From SURF-28 sp034521465 (GTDB lineage: Bacteria; Bacteroidota; Ignavibacteria; Ignavibacteriales; Melioribacteraceae), in the NCBI GenBank assembly GCA_034521465.1, contig JAXHMN010000016.1, forward strand, positions 620,001 to 684,000: DNA of 64,000 nt, read 5' to 3'. Shown piece by piece: positions 40,187 through 50,066 of the stretch (the stretch's first letter is position 1; each line of letters begins with the position of its first letter). A model generated the notes under the pieces. That model ran no database searches. It was not told where the DNA came from and saw nothing but the letters and a program-made list of their open reading frames with translations. The translations under genes and the position numbers were made by a program.

Positions 40187-41632
40187 TTGGACCGCACTAT
40201 TGATTTTTTAATAATATCACTCTACTTAATTCTCATTGCCTTCATTGGGTTATATAAAGGAGGCAGACAAAAATCTACAAAAGATTATTTTCTGGGTGCC
40301 GATAAAGTACCTTGGTGGGCAGTAACTTTCTCTATTGTGGCAGCGGAAACAAGTTCTCTTACGTTTATTTCCATACCCGGTTTAGCTTACATCGCAAACT
40401 TGAATTTTTTACAATTAGCTCTCGGGTTTTTAATTGGCAGGATTATCGTTGCATCGCTTTTACTGCCGCAGTATTTCAAAGGAGAGTTGACTACCGCTTA
40501 TTCATTTTTGGGTGAAAGATTTGGTTCGAAAACTCGTTCCCTTTCTTCATTGGTTTTTCTTTTTACCCGCCTTTTAGCCGACGGTGTTCGATTATTTGCA
40601 ACGGCAATACCGCTGAAATTATTACTCGGAATAGATTACCCGGTTGCTATTTTAATTATAGCCGGTATCACTCTTTTATACACAATTACCGGTGGAGTAA
40701 AAGGAATTATTTGGGTAGATGTTGTACAGATGAGTGTTTATATAGGCGGAGCTGTGATATCTCTTTATTTTCTTGTGAGTTTTTATTTACCGGATGGTTT
40801 TAATACTTTGTTTGCATCAGACGTAATTAAGGAAAAGTTTGAGATCATAAATCTCGGTACATTTCAAACATTTTTTAGTGATCCATACACCCTATTGGGT
40901 GGTATTATTGGCGGCACATTTCTGTCTATGGCTTCTCACGGCACCGATCAACTAATTGTTCAGAGATTGTTGGCAACAAAAGATTTGGCAAATGCTAAGA
41001 AAGCAGTTATTACAAGTGGTGTTGCCGTCTTTTTCCAGTTTGCGCTTTTTCTCTTTATTGGTATAGCTTTGTATGGATTCTATGGCGTTACGGAATTACG
41101 TTCCGATGAAGTTTTCCCCAAATTTATTATTGATAATCTTCCGGTTGGTATAACGGGAATAATAATTGCCGGTTTATTTGCCGCGGCTATGTCAAGTTTA
41201 GCCGGTTCCATTAGTTCTCTTTCGTCATCGGTTTTTTATGATCTGTTGCCAAATCTTTTTAACAAACAGAGTGAGTCTATAAATTTAACTTATTCTCGTT
41301 TCATCACTTTGTTGTGGACTGTGCTTTTAGTATTAGCTGCTCTTTTATTTATGAACACAACTCAAGCGGTTGTTGAGCTTGCGCTTTCTATCGCTTCGTT
41401 CACTTATGGGGGGTTGCTCGGTACATTTCTATTGGGAATTTTTAATAAACGAATTTCCCAAAATTATGCAATCGCTGCTTTCTTAACCGGTATTATCGGG
41501 ATGATTTTATTTATCAGTGTTGATTTAGTGGCATGGACATGGTACACCTTAGTCGGAGTAATAATAACATTACTCACTGGTTATTTGTTGAGTTTTTATG
41601 AACATTCTATAAAAACTAATAGAAAAAAATAA
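40187..41632 (+). CDS. Sodium:solute symporter (SSS family)
   Basis: A 481-residue membrane protein with about thirteen hydrophobic segments. The N-terminus KGGRQKSTKDYFLGADKVPWWAVTFSIVAAETSSLTFISIPG matches SSS transporters in pattern, and the AGLFAAAMSSLAGSISSLSSSVFYDL block carries the sodium-site serines. The substrate (sugar, proline, pantothenate or other) cannot be told. A TTG start is taken; the first ATG is too far inside. Confidence 0.88.
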   Translation: MDRTIDFLIISLYLILIAFIGLYKGGRQKSTKDYFLGADKVPWWAVTFSIVAAETSSLTFISIPGLAYIANLNFLQLALGFLIGRIIVASLLLPQYFKGELTTAYSFLGERFGSKTRSLSSLVFLFTRLLADGVRLFATAIPLKLLLGIDYPVAILIIAGITLLYTITGGVKGIIWVDVVQMSVYIGGAVISLYFLVSFYLPDGFNTLFASDVIKEKFEIINLGTFQTFFSDPYTLLGGIIGGTFLSMASHGTDQLIVQRLLATKDLANAKKAVITSGVAVFFQFALFLFIGIALYGFYGVTELRSDEVFPKFIIDNLPVGITGIIIAGLFAAAMSSLAGSISSLSSSVFYDLLPNLFNKQSESINLTYSRFITLLWTVLLVLAALLFMNTTQAVVELALSIASFTYGGLLGTFLLGIFNKRISQNYAIAAFLTGIIGMILFISVDLVAWTWYTLVGVIITLLTGYLLSFYEHSIKTNRKK

Positions 41633-41785
41633 TCTGTTAATAAAATATCAACTTAAAAGTTAAAGTAATGAGTGAGTTTCATTTTGATTCAAGGTTTTAA
41701 CGTTCTGATAAGTTTCTAAATTTTCTGTTATTTTAGTTTACATAAATAAGTTCACTTAAGTATTCTTTAAGTTCGGAGTAAAAAT

Positions 41786-42634
41786 TTGATTGATAAGAAT
41801 CGATTGAGCAAGTTAAAAATGATAGTCTTTGATGTCGATGGTACACTTGTAAATGAAAGAGATGAGATAGGTGAAGAAACGATAAAACTTGTAAAAAGGT
41901 TGAAAGAATTTGGTGTGAGATTTTCTTTCGCATCGGGCAGACAGCATAGTGCGTTGATGCACCACGCTGAAACTTTAGGTTTGGATTCTCCGTTGATCTC
42001 TTTGGACGGAACTCTTATAAAAAGTCATCCTGAAGGAATCAAAATTTACGAATCACCCGTACCCGAAAAGTATGTGAGAAAAGCTATTCAATTGGCAGAT
42101 CAATATTTGTTAAAGCTGGCTCTATGTCACGATGAAGCGCTTTATTATGATGAACAGAACAGCGGAGTGCAGTCATTACTTGAAAAATACGGTGCAAGAT
42201 ATCAGGAAGTATCGTCTTACAGTAATTATCTCTCAAAGACGCTGGAAATTGTTATAACAGGCGATTACAAAGACTCCATTAAGTATGTTAATAAAAAGTT
42301 AAATTTCCCGTATAGTCTTGGATTGCGGACTTCATTTTACAAATCACAAACGCATGGTGGAATTTACTATTTAGAAATTCGCCGAAAAGGTGTAAGCAAA
42401 GGAATTGGATTGAAGAAGTTGTGTAAATATCAAAAAATCAAAATTAAGGAAACCGCAGTGTTGGGTGATTGGTTTAACGATCGAAGTTTGTTTGAAACTA
42501 AAGCATTAAAGATTGCAATGGGAAATGCTGTACCTGAGATTAAAAAAATGGCAGATTATATTTTAACCAAAACTTTTCATGATGACGGAACAGCCGAGTT
42601 TTTAGAATTGGTTTTGAAAGCCAAAAAAGGATAA
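41786..42634 (+). CDS. Cof-like HAD-IIB phosphatase
   Basis: A 282-residue HAD hydrolase with motif I FDVDGTLV (nucleophile Asp 16 region), motif II in SFASGR, the Cof-type C2B cap in the middle, motif III Lys in KGIGLKKL, and motif IV GDWFNDRSLFE. Cof proteins dephosphorylate sugar phosphates or pyridoxal phosphate; the substrate here is unknown. A TTG start preceded by CGGAG at 7 bases is chosen. A 153-base gap upstream shows only AT-rich sequence. Confidence 0.88.
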   Translation: MIDKNRLSKLKMIVFDVDGTLVNERDEIGEETIKLVKRLKEFGVRFSFASGRQHSALMHHAETLGLDSPLISLDGTLIKSHPEGIKIYESPVPEKYVRKAIQLADQYLLKLALCHDEALYYDEQNSGVQSLLEKYGARYQEVSSYSNYLSKTLEIVITGDYKDSIKYVNKKLNFPYSLGLRTSFYKSQTHGGIYYLEIRRKGVSKGIGLKKLCKYQKIKIKETAVLGDWFNDRSLFETKALKIAMGNAVPEIKKMADYILTKTFHDDGTAEFLELVLKAKKG

Positions 42635-42635
42635 G

Positions 42636-44831
42636 ATGTTAAAACAAGAAACAAAAGATAAAATTAAAACAAGCGTTCGTATAAGACTATTAATTCTATT
42701 ATTATCAATTGCGCTTATTGTAATGATGTTCCCGAGAGGAGAATCTCTCGAGTCGGAAGTTTCTGTTGGGTCAATATGGATTCAAGATGATTTAATTTCT
42801 TCCCAAACATTCGAAATTCTCAAAGATCCTGAAGTCTATAAAAAAGAAGTTGAATCAGCCGCTAATAACGTGAACCCAATTTTTATATTGGATAAGACCG
42901 TAGCTCAGGAGCAATTAGACTCATTAGCGAGTTACAATGAAAAGTTAGTCGGAATTCTTGATGAATCACAAGCAGCGTCAAGTCCGCAGTTAGATAATCC
43001 AACTTTTTTAACCGATGCCGGTTATAAAAAGTTTTTGAATTTAAGAAGACAAGAAAACATAATTGGTAATGAAACCCGTCTGAATATTCAGGACGTTTTT
43101 AAAGTTTCAAGACAAATTGTAGATAGAGTTTACCAGAGAGGTTTGCTCAACAGAAGTTTTGATCAAATAGCAAAAGACACGGTAACCCTTCGAGACGGTA
43201 AATTTGAAAAAGAGGTTCCAAAAAGAATTTATTTTGATGACGAAGCGGTAAAAAATTTCATCGAATTATTTGTAAGAAACAATTTGAACGCAACACCGGA
43301 ATTACAAGATGCCGTCAAGGAATATTCATATCATTTTATAATGCCAAATGTAATTTATAGTGAAAAGTTAACATCGGAAGCCATAGAGCGAGCCAAAAAT
43401 AGAATACCCCGCAATATCGGAATCGTAAATGAAAATGAAAGAATTATTGCTAAGCATGATAGAGTAACAGAAGAGAAAAAATTAAAAATTGATTCATATA
43501 GAATTGCAAAAGGTGAATCAACCGGGTTCTGGGGAGTTGTTACGCAGAATGTAGGAAAGTTTTTACACGTTGTTATTATCTTGGCTTTGTTTTCAATTTA
43601 CATATATCTATTCCGTAAGAGAATTTACCATGACAATGTAAAAGTTCTTTTACTTGCTATAGTCATACTTTTAATAAGTGTTTTAGCTTATGTTATTCAG
43701 CAAATAGAAGTTCAAGTACCGATTGAGTATTTGATCTTGGTTCCTGCCGGATCTATGTTACTCACCATCATCTTCGATTCCAGAATTGGTTTTTACGGCA
43801 CTGTTGTAATGGCGCTTATCGCAGGTGGTTTGAGAGGAAATGATTATGCCTTTGCAGTGATGAACATTGTTGCCGGTGGGCTCGCAGCTTACACAGTGCG
43901 TGATATAAAAAATCGTTCGCAAATATTCAGGTCATTTTTATTTATTTTGATTGGATATGTTGTTTCAATATTTGCATTCGGTTTAGAACGATTTTCACCG
44001 ATTGATAAAATTTTAATTGATTCTGGTTTTGCCGCTACAAATGCTTTAATAAGTCCGGTTTTAACTTATGGACTTATTATTTTCTTCGAGAGAATTTTCA
44101 GAATTACCACTGATTTAACTCTCTTAGAGATGACAGATTTTAACTCGCCGTTGTTAAAAGAAATAGCCGCGAAAGCGCCCGGAACCTTCACGCACTCAAT
44201 GACGATTGGTTCGCTTGTCGAAACTGCGGCACAAGAGATTAATGCAAATCCGATATTGGCAAGGGTGGGTGCATATTATCATGACATCGGTAAAACTGTA
44301 GATCCGGATTCTTTTGTTGAAAATCAAGTGGATAATGTAAATGTTCATGAAAAATTAAATCCACAAAAGAGTGCGCAAGTAATTATCGATCATGTCAATA
44401 AAGGCATTGAACTTGCCCAGGAGCATAAGCTACCGCATGAGATTATCAATTTTATTCCGATGCATCACGGTACACAAGTTGTTCAATTCTTTTATGAAAA
44501 AGCAAAAAAAGAATTGGGTGAGGAAAATGTAAATAAAGATGATTTCAGGTATCCTGGTCCGAAACCGGACACAAAGGAGACTGCTTTAGTTATGCTTGCT
44601 GATGCTTGTGAATCAACAATAAGGTCAATGAGGGAAGGAAATCCAAAAAAAATTGAGAACGTGATCAATAATCTTGTTAAAATGCGGCTTGAAGATGGGC
44701 AGTTAGATGAAGCGCCAATTACTATGAGTGATATCAATAAAATTAAAAAATCCTTCTTATCAATTTTGGTGGGACAGCATCACAAACGAATCCGTTATCC
44801 TAAACAGGAAGAAATGGAAGAAAATGAGTAA
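42636..44831 (+). CDS. 7TM-HD phosphodiesterase, PgpH-like
   Basis: A 731-residue protein: an N-terminal membrane anchor (17-33), a large outer 7TMR-HDED domain (about 35-300), about seven membrane helices (300-480), and a cytoplasmic HD domain (HSMTIGSLVETAAQE, GAYYHDIGKT, MHHGT). This is the layout of PgpH, which hydrolyses cyclic di-AMP. It is one base after the HAD gene's stop. No diadenylate cyclase is in the window, so the substrate is inferred from architecture. Confidence 0.9.
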   Translation: MLKQETKDKIKTSVRIRLLILLLSIALIVMMFPRGESLESEVSVGSIWIQDDLISSQTFEILKDPEVYKKEVESAANNVNPIFILDKTVAQEQLDSLASYNEKLVGILDESQAASSPQLDNPTFLTDAGYKKFLNLRRQENIIGNETRLNIQDVFKVSRQIVDRVYQRGLLNRSFDQIAKDTVTLRDGKFEKEVPKRIYFDDEAVKNFIELFVRNNLNATPELQDAVKEYSYHFIMPNVIYSEKLTSEAIERAKNRIPRNIGIVNENERIIAKHDRVTEEKKLKIDSYRIAKGESTGFWGVVTQNVGKFLHVVIILALFSIYIYLFRKRIYHDNVKVLLLAIVILLISVLAYVIQQIEVQVPIEYLILVPAGSMLLTIIFDSRIGFYGTVVMALIAGGLRGNDYAFAVMNIVAGGLAAYTVRDIKNRSQIFRSFLFILIGYVVSIFAFGLERFSPIDKILIDSGFAATNALISPVLTYGLIIFFERIFRITTDLTLLEMTDFNSPLLKEIAAKAPGTFTHSMTIGSLVETAAQEINANPILARVGAYYHDIGKTVDPDSFVENQVDNVNVHEKLNPQKSAQVIIDHVNKGIELAQEHKLPHEIINFIPMHHGTQVVQFFYEKAKKELGEENVNKDDFRYPGPKPDTKETALVMLADACESTIRSMREGNPKKIENVINNLVKMRLEDGQLDEAPITMSDINKIKKSFLSILVGQHHKRIRYPKQEEMEENE

Positions 44832-44834
44832 CCA

Positions 44835-45725
44835 ATGCAGGACTTCATCGATGAATATTTAGCTATCCTAAAATTGGAACGAAATTTATCTGAAAATTCA
44901 ATTCGCTCATACAAATCAGATCTAAAAAAATTTATTGTCTTTCTTGAAAAAAATTCTGTGAATGATTGGAACGTGGTCAACCACAAGTCAATCTCTTTAT
45001 TTTTGCAAGAATTAAAACGTGAAGGATTAACCGGTACTTCTGCTGCAAGATATCTTTCATCAATTCGTGGTTTTTTTGAATACCTATCTGTTAATAACTA
45101 CATCGAAAAGGATCCTACGGAAAAAGTAAGCTCTGCAAAAATTTCTCGTAAATTACCGACCGTTTTGAGTTATGACGAAATCGAAAAGATCATTAATCAG
45201 ACGAACACTAAAGATAAACTCGGCTTGCGCGATAGAACTATTTTAGAACTACTCTATTCCTCGGGCTTGAGAGTTTCGGAACTGATAGAACTCAAGATTA
45301 CTGATTTATTTTTAACCGATGAAGTAATCAGAGTCACAGGAAAAGGTTCAAAGCAAAGAATTGTTCCAGTTGGATCAAGCGCAATTGAGTGGCTAAATAA
45401 TTACATGATAAAATCACGTCCTCTGCTTGAAAAAAAATCTAAGAGTAAAAATTATGTGTTTCTGAATAGTCGTGGATCAAAAATCTCTAGAATGGGTGTC
45501 TGGAAAATTGTTGAAAAATACACGAAGGAAGCCGGCATAACAAAAGAAGTTCACCCGCATACTTTTCGCCATTCTTTTGCTACGCATTTGCTTGAAGGTG
45601 GAGCAAACTTACGATCAGTACAAGAGATGTTAGGACATTCCGATATTTCTACAACTCAAATTTACACTCATATTGACAGAGAATACATTAAACAAATTCA
45701 TAAAGATTTTCACCCAAGAGGATGA
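44835..45725 (+). CDS. xerD: Tyrosine recombinase XerC/XerD
   Basis: Resolves chromosome dimers together with FtsK. All catalytic residues are visible: R146 in SSGLRVSELI, the beta-hairpin Lys in VTGKGSKQR, HxxR in HTFRHSFATHL, the LGHSDI histidine and the nucleophile Y277 in TQIYTHID. The 296 residues are the normal Xer length with a SAM-like N-terminal core-binding domain. It is embedded among housekeeping genes without att-like repeats, so it is a Xer protein and not a phage integrase. XerC and XerD cannot be separated from sequence alone. Confidence 0.92.
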   Translation: MQDFIDEYLAILKLERNLSENSIRSYKSDLKKFIVFLEKNSVNDWNVVNHKSISLFLQELKREGLTGTSAARYLSSIRGFFEYLSVNNYIEKDPTEKVSSAKISRKLPTVLSYDEIEKIINQTNTKDKLGLRDRTILELLYSSGLRVSELIELKITDLFLTDEVIRVTGKGSKQRIVPVGSSAIEWLNNYMIKSRPLLEKKSKSKNYVFLNSRGSKISRMGVWKIVEKYTKEAGITKEVHPHTFRHSFATHLLEGGANLRSVQEMLGHSDISTTQIYTHIDREYIKQIHKDFHPRG

Positions 45726-46933
45726 AGAAGGTAGTTTTCATATCACTTATTACGGTTCTATTCATAGGATGTTCAAATGACAAAACCGAGATTAACAAAA
45801 AATCTTTATATGATTCTTTTTTTGTCCAACTAACACTCGAAAATCTAAGTGATTTAATTGCGGTAAAAGAAACTTTGACGCAAGCTATAGGTGATACAAT
45901 ATTTACGATTGATGATAATCATTTACTTATCGGAATGTTTGATTCATTCAGAGCAGCATCTGACCGGGGTTTTGAGCTGCATGCTGATAATTTAATCGAT
46001 GAGTTTGAAATTTTTCATAACGATTCAATACTTAATCACGATTATTACGATTTATTTTTTGTAGGAAATGATTTAGGCAGACCGGCATTATATCGTACAT
46101 CATTAATGGAAGTAAAACCAAACTTAATCTGGAGCAAATGGGGCAGAGAGATTATTAAACTTTCTCCTGCTAAATCTCGGGATAATTATTTTTTTACAAC
46201 ATGCTTAACTAAAGGTATTAGAGGTAGTTTCCCTTATATTTGGGATGCTCGACTTTATAATTTTGACTCAAAAGGTGAAGATATTCAATTAGTACAAGAA
46301 TTCGGAAGGGGATTAACTTTACACTCCAATTGGGAAAGTGATTCAACTTTCACAACATACTTTACTATTTTAGATTCATTAATAACTTCGACCGTTATTC
46401 AAAAAATCTATAGTTATAGTTACGCAGGAGACCGGATCGATACAACAGAACAGATTTATGAATTAGTTAGCGATGGAATTCCATTCCCAAGATTTTCACA
46501 AATAGAAACTATCTCACCGGATCACAGATATAAATTAAACGTAAGTAACGATGATTCCGTTAAATATATTAATATAATTGATGAATTGAACGGATCGATA
46601 AGTAGAATCACAGAATTACACGGTGAAATAACAAAATCTCAATGGAATGAAACCGCCGATTATCTTTTTATTACCGAAGTCTATGATAATCTCAGTGATT
46701 CAACTTCACTACTGATTATTGATCTCGAAAATCAAAAATTACAAAAGAAAATTACCGGAAAAGGGGAAAAGAATTTTGTTATTATTGGAAATCTTTTAAT
46801 ATACGACGATGAATTTGGTGAGAAGTCATTTATCACTATGTATCGTTATAGAAATGGGAAAATCTATTCTACTTTACGAGTACCCGGCGGATGTGGAATT
46901 TTCGGGATACCAGAAAAAGGTGTAATTAATTAA
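45722..46933 (+). CDS. Uncharacterised lipoprotein
   Basis: A 403-residue protein with a lipoprotein signal (MKKVVFISLITVLFIGC; Cys 17 lipidated). The mature part has repeated strand-rich blocks such as HRYKLNVSNDDSVKYINIIDE and SQWNETADYLFITEVYD, which suggest a beta-propeller, but I recognise no family. Its ATG overlaps the xerD stop and its final A overlaps the ABC exporter start, so it is likely co-expressed with the polysaccharide/lipid export gene. Confidence 0.6.
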   Translation: MKKVVFISLITVLFIGCSNDKTEINKKSLYDSFFVQLTLENLSDLIAVKETLTQAIGDTIFTIDDNHLLIGMFDSFRAASDRGFELHADNLIDEFEIFHNDSILNHDYYDLFFVGNDLGRPALYRTSLMEVKPNLIWSKWGREIIKLSPAKSRDNYFFTTCLTKGIRGSFPYIWDARLYNFDSKGEDIQLVQEFGRGLTLHSNWESDSTFTTYFTILDSLITSTVIQKIYSYSYAGDRIDTTEQIYELVSDGIPFPRFSQIETISPDHRYKLNVSNDDSVKYINIIDELNGSISRITELHGEITKSQWNETADYLFITEVYDNLSDSTSLLIIDLENQKLQKKITGKGEKNFVIIGNLLIYDDEFGEKSFITMYRYRNGKIYSTLRVPGGCGIFGIPEKGVIN

Positions 46934-48789
46934 TGCAGACCTATTACAGAATACTAAGTTATGTAAAACCATATTGGAGGCACTTGCTGCTTTCAATAAT
47001 GTGTACTACAATTTTTGCACTCCTTAACGGAGCTTCAATTTATTTGGCAATTCCGTTACTCGATACACTTTTTCAACAACAGGAAGTCGAAACCGTTGAA
47101 GAAAAACCGGATACAATTGCTGAAATCGGTGAAGAGGTGATCCCGGACTGGTTTACATCTACTCTCGAAAATGCTAAGAATAATTTTTTTGATTTTATAT
47201 TCAGCGGATCGGAAGTTGACTCACTATTAAAAATTTGCTTCTTAATGCTTTTTGCGTTCATGGGAAAAAATGTCTTCGGTTATTTACAAGCTTACTTTTT
47301 AGCGTTTGTTGAACAAGGTGTAATCAAAGATTTACGTAATCAAGCTTATAGACATCTTCATAAACTTCCAATGAGCTTTTTTAAGAACGAGAAAACCGGA
47401 AACTTGATTTCGAAGATCACTAACGATGTAAATGTTGTTCAGACTAGTGTCTCGGCAGTCTTTTTAAATTTAGTTCGTGAACCACTTACAATTTTAGTAT
47501 TTCTCGGAATTGCACTTTCAATAAGTGTTCATTTGACTTTATTCTCATTTATTGTGCTGCCGGTTTCAATTGGTATTATTAGTTGGATTGGTCTTAAACT
47601 GAGAAAGCAGAGTGGAATTCTACAAAGCAAAATGGCGGACATTACCAATTTACTTCAGGAAACTATTTCCGGTGTAAAAATTGTGAAAGCATTTGGAATG
47701 GAAGAATATGAAAACCATAAGTTTGAAAAAGAAACTTATAAATTTTTCAGATTAAGTTTACGAATGGTACGTGTGAGAAACGCTGCAGCACCTATCACAG
47801 AATTTTTGAGTGTGATTGTCGGCGTTGCAATTATTTTCTACGGCGGTCAATTAGTCTTACTTGAAAACACAATGAGAGCAAGTGAATTCCTAACATTCTT
47901 ATTCGCTATTTTTCAATTGATGCCCCCGATTAAAGAATTGAGCAGTGTTAATAACAGAATTCAAGAATCAAGCGCTGCTGCTGATAGAGTTTTTGATATT
48001 TTAGACACAGAGCCAAATATTAAGGATGCGCCTGATGCAGTTGAAAAAACTGAATTTAACGAAGAGATAGAATTTAAAAATGTGTCATACAGTTACGAAG
48101 ATTCCGAAAGTGAAGTTTTAGAAAATATCTCATTTAAAGTTAATCGAGGTGACATCATTGCTTTGGTCGGAAGCAGCGGTGCGGGCAAAACAACGCTTGT
48201 TGATTTAATACCACGTTTTTATGATCCGACTAAGGGTGCAATTTTTATTGACGGCATCGATATAAGAAAAATAAAATTAATCGATCTACGCAAGATGATG
48301 GGAATTGTTACGCAGGAAACTGTGCTCTTTAATGAATCCGTTCATAAAAATATTGCATATGGATTGGATGATTATCCCGATGAAAAAATTATTGAAGCAG
48401 CAAAAGCCGCAAATGCTCATGATTTTATAATGAATCTTCGAAATGGTTACGATACTATTATCGGTGAGAGAGGTACAAAACTATCCGGCGGACAGCGTCA
48501 AAGAATTTCAATAGCCAGAGCGCTGTTGAAAAATCCTCCCGTTATGATCTTCGATGAAGCAACTTCAGCATTAGATAATGAATCTGAAATTTTGGTTCAA
48601 GAAGCAATTGATAGATTGATGTACCAAAGAACTACGTTTTTAATTGCACATAGACTCAGTACTATTCGCAACGCAAATAGAATTTTAGTACTTGACAATG
48701 GTAAAGTTGTGCAGAACGGTAAGCATGAAGAATTAATTAAAGATGAAAAAGGTATTTATAAACGGCTTTACGAATTACAATTCAGATAA
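46933..48789 (+). CDS. MsbA-type ABC exporter (permease-ATPase fusion)
   Basis: A 618-residue half-transporter: six membrane segments (about 15-360), with an acidic insertion around residues 55-95 in the first outer loop, then an ATPase domain with Walker A VGSSGAGKTT, the LSGGQRQR signature, Walker B VMIFDEATSALD and the H-loop IAHRLST. This form dimerises and typically flips lipid A or lipid-linked saccharides. Its position at the head of a surface polysaccharide locus fits. Exact substrate unknown. Confidence 0.93.
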   Translation: MQTYYRILSYVKPYWRHLLLSIMCTTIFALLNGASIYLAIPLLDTLFQQQEVETVEEKPDTIAEIGEEVIPDWFTSTLENAKNNFFDFIFSGSEVDSLLKICFLMLFAFMGKNVFGYLQAYFLAFVEQGVIKDLRNQAYRHLHKLPMSFFKNEKTGNLISKITNDVNVVQTSVSAVFLNLVREPLTILVFLGIALSISVHLTLFSFIVLPVSIGIISWIGLKLRKQSGILQSKMADITNLLQETISGVKIVKAFGMEEYENHKFEKETYKFFRLSLRMVRVRNAAAPITEFLSVIVGVAIIFYGGQLVLLENTMRASEFLTFLFAIFQLMPPIKELSSVNNRIQESSAAADRVFDILDTEPNIKDAPDAVEKTEFNEEIEFKNVSYSYEDSESEVLENISFKVNRGDIIALVGSSGAGKTTLVDLIPRFYDPTKGAIFIDGIDIRKIKLIDLRKMMGIVTQETVLFNESVHKNIAYGLDDYPDEKIIEAAKAANAHDFIMNLRNGYDTIIGERGTKLSGGQRQRISIARALLKNPPVMIFDEATSALDNESEILVQEAIDRLMYQRTTFLIAHRLSTIRNANRILVLDNGKVVQNGKHEELIKDEKGIYKRLYELQFR

Positions 48790-48803
48790 TCGGAAATTAA
48801 TAG

Positions 48804-49955
48804 TTGCTTTCAACAAGATTTAATAGAAACTTAGTTTTTTATTTAGTTGCTGCTTTCCTCGCATCCTTTTTAATTTCTTTAGCTTTGCTTCAATTATTTG
48901 CGGCTTTTCTTTTTTTTGGATGGCTTGCCGAAAAAGGCAAATTTAAAGGTGCTGATGAACTTCTTTATTTAGTTCTCGCGTTTGGCGTTTTTAGACTTTT
49001 GACAATATTTTTGTCTGAGTATTTTGACACAAGCATAATAACTATCCAAAAAGAACTACTCTTTTATACAACCGGATTAGCTCTCTTTTATTACTTAAAA
49101 GTTTTTAGCAGGGAAGAAAACCTTAAACTCATTATGTATTTTATACACATCGGAGCAGTTGTTGCTCTAATTGGAGTAACATTATTATCCATTGGACACG
49201 TAAGCAGAGCACAATCTTTTGGTTCAGGTTATGCAACATTCTCGACATACTTGGTTGTAGTAATGGTTTTTGTTCTATCATTGAATAAAAGAGAACTATA
49301 TTTTAATTCTATTTTGCTGTGGGCGATTGAAAGTGGTTTAATAATTTCGGGAATCATTCTTTCGATGGGAAGAGCAAACATCGCAATTGCATTTTTCTTG
49401 GCTTTGATTATTCTAATTATTCGGAAAGTATCTTTTAAAAAAATTGGATTGGTAGTTTTATTCGGAATTGTAATCACATTCACAGCGCTGCAATTCAATC
49501 CCGGAGAATCAGGAAAGAGGGTAGAGAACCCCACTGCGCTATCTGATCGCGATATTTTAATAGAAGGATTTTTTGAACTTGCCGATGATCATCCTTTCTT
49601 TGGTTATGGTCCAAGAACTTTTATGGATATTTTTCCGTACCGAGAGCGTTTAGCCGACAAAAAAGTTGGGAGCTGGCATAATGAGTATTTTCAAATTTAT
49701 TTAGATAGTGGAATTTTTGCTCTATTAATTTTCCTCGTCCTATTTGTAGTGATTATGCATAAAAGCAAGTGGCTCGTTTTTAGATATAAAATGATGAAAT
49801 CAGTAAGTGCAGAAGAATTTGCTGTAACATGGTCAATAATTGCCATGCTTTTAAGCGGGTTAACCGGCGCTTTTTTATTTTCTCCTGTACTCTCACTTTT
49901 ATTTGTTTACCTTATTTCATTATTCTCTTTTTTACACTATATTAAAGTCGATTAA
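48804..49955 (+). CDS. O-antigen ligase/polymerase (Wzy_C family)
   Basis: A 383-residue membrane protein with about ten hydrophobic segments and a large outer loop with HPFFGYGPRTFMDIFP, then SWHNEYFQIYLDSGIFALL, the Wzy_C motif with its conserved His. Members either ligate O-antigen to lipid A-core (WaaL) or polymerise repeat units (Wzy); which one cannot be told. A TTG start is used. It follows the ABC exporter by 14 bases. Confidence 0.85.
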   Translation: MLSTRFNRNLVFYLVAAFLASFLISLALLQLFAAFLFFGWLAEKGKFKGADELLYLVLAFGVFRLLTIFLSEYFDTSIITIQKELLFYTTGLALFYYLKVFSREENLKLIMYFIHIGAVVALIGVTLLSIGHVSRAQSFGSGYATFSTYLVVVMVFVLSLNKRELYFNSILLWAIESGLIISGIILSMGRANIAIAFFLALIILIIRKVSFKKIGLVVLFGIVITFTALQFNPGESGKRVENPTALSDRDILIEGFFELADDHPFFGYGPRTFMDIFPYRERLADKKVGSWHNEYFQIYLDSGIFALLIFLVLFVVIMHKSKWLVFRYKMMKSVSAEEFAVTWSIIAMLLSGLTGAFLFSPVLSLLFVYLISLFSFLHYIKVD

Positions 49956-49988
49956 TTGAAATTCCGTTCTTAAGTAAATGTTTTTCAT

Positions 49989-50062
49989 TTGAGAATTTCT
50001 GTTTTCAAATTATATTAGAAGTGAAAAACTTTGATCTATTTATCAATTCATTAAAGGAGGTT
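49989..50062 (+). promoter_or_regulatory. Probable promoter and strong ribosome site of the lectin gene
   Basis: TTGAGA at 49989-49994 and TATATT at 50011-50016 are 16 bases apart. AAAGGAGGT at 50053-50061 lies about 6 bases from the ATG, an almost perfect match to the anti-Shine-Dalgarno sequence and much stronger than the sites of neighbouring genes. It implies a separate, strongly translated unit. Confidence 0.45.
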
Positions 50063-50066
50063 ACAC

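Noticed and set aside
41633..41785. Possible regulatory region upstream of the HAD hydrolase gene
   Set aside because: The gap is AT-rich with only weak, imperfect repeats and no clear promoter pair or T-tract hairpin.
44835..45725. Tyrosine recombinase as a phage or island integrase
   Set aside because: Length, motifs and housekeeping neighbours match XerC/D; there are no att-like repeats, tRNA gene or phage genes nearby.
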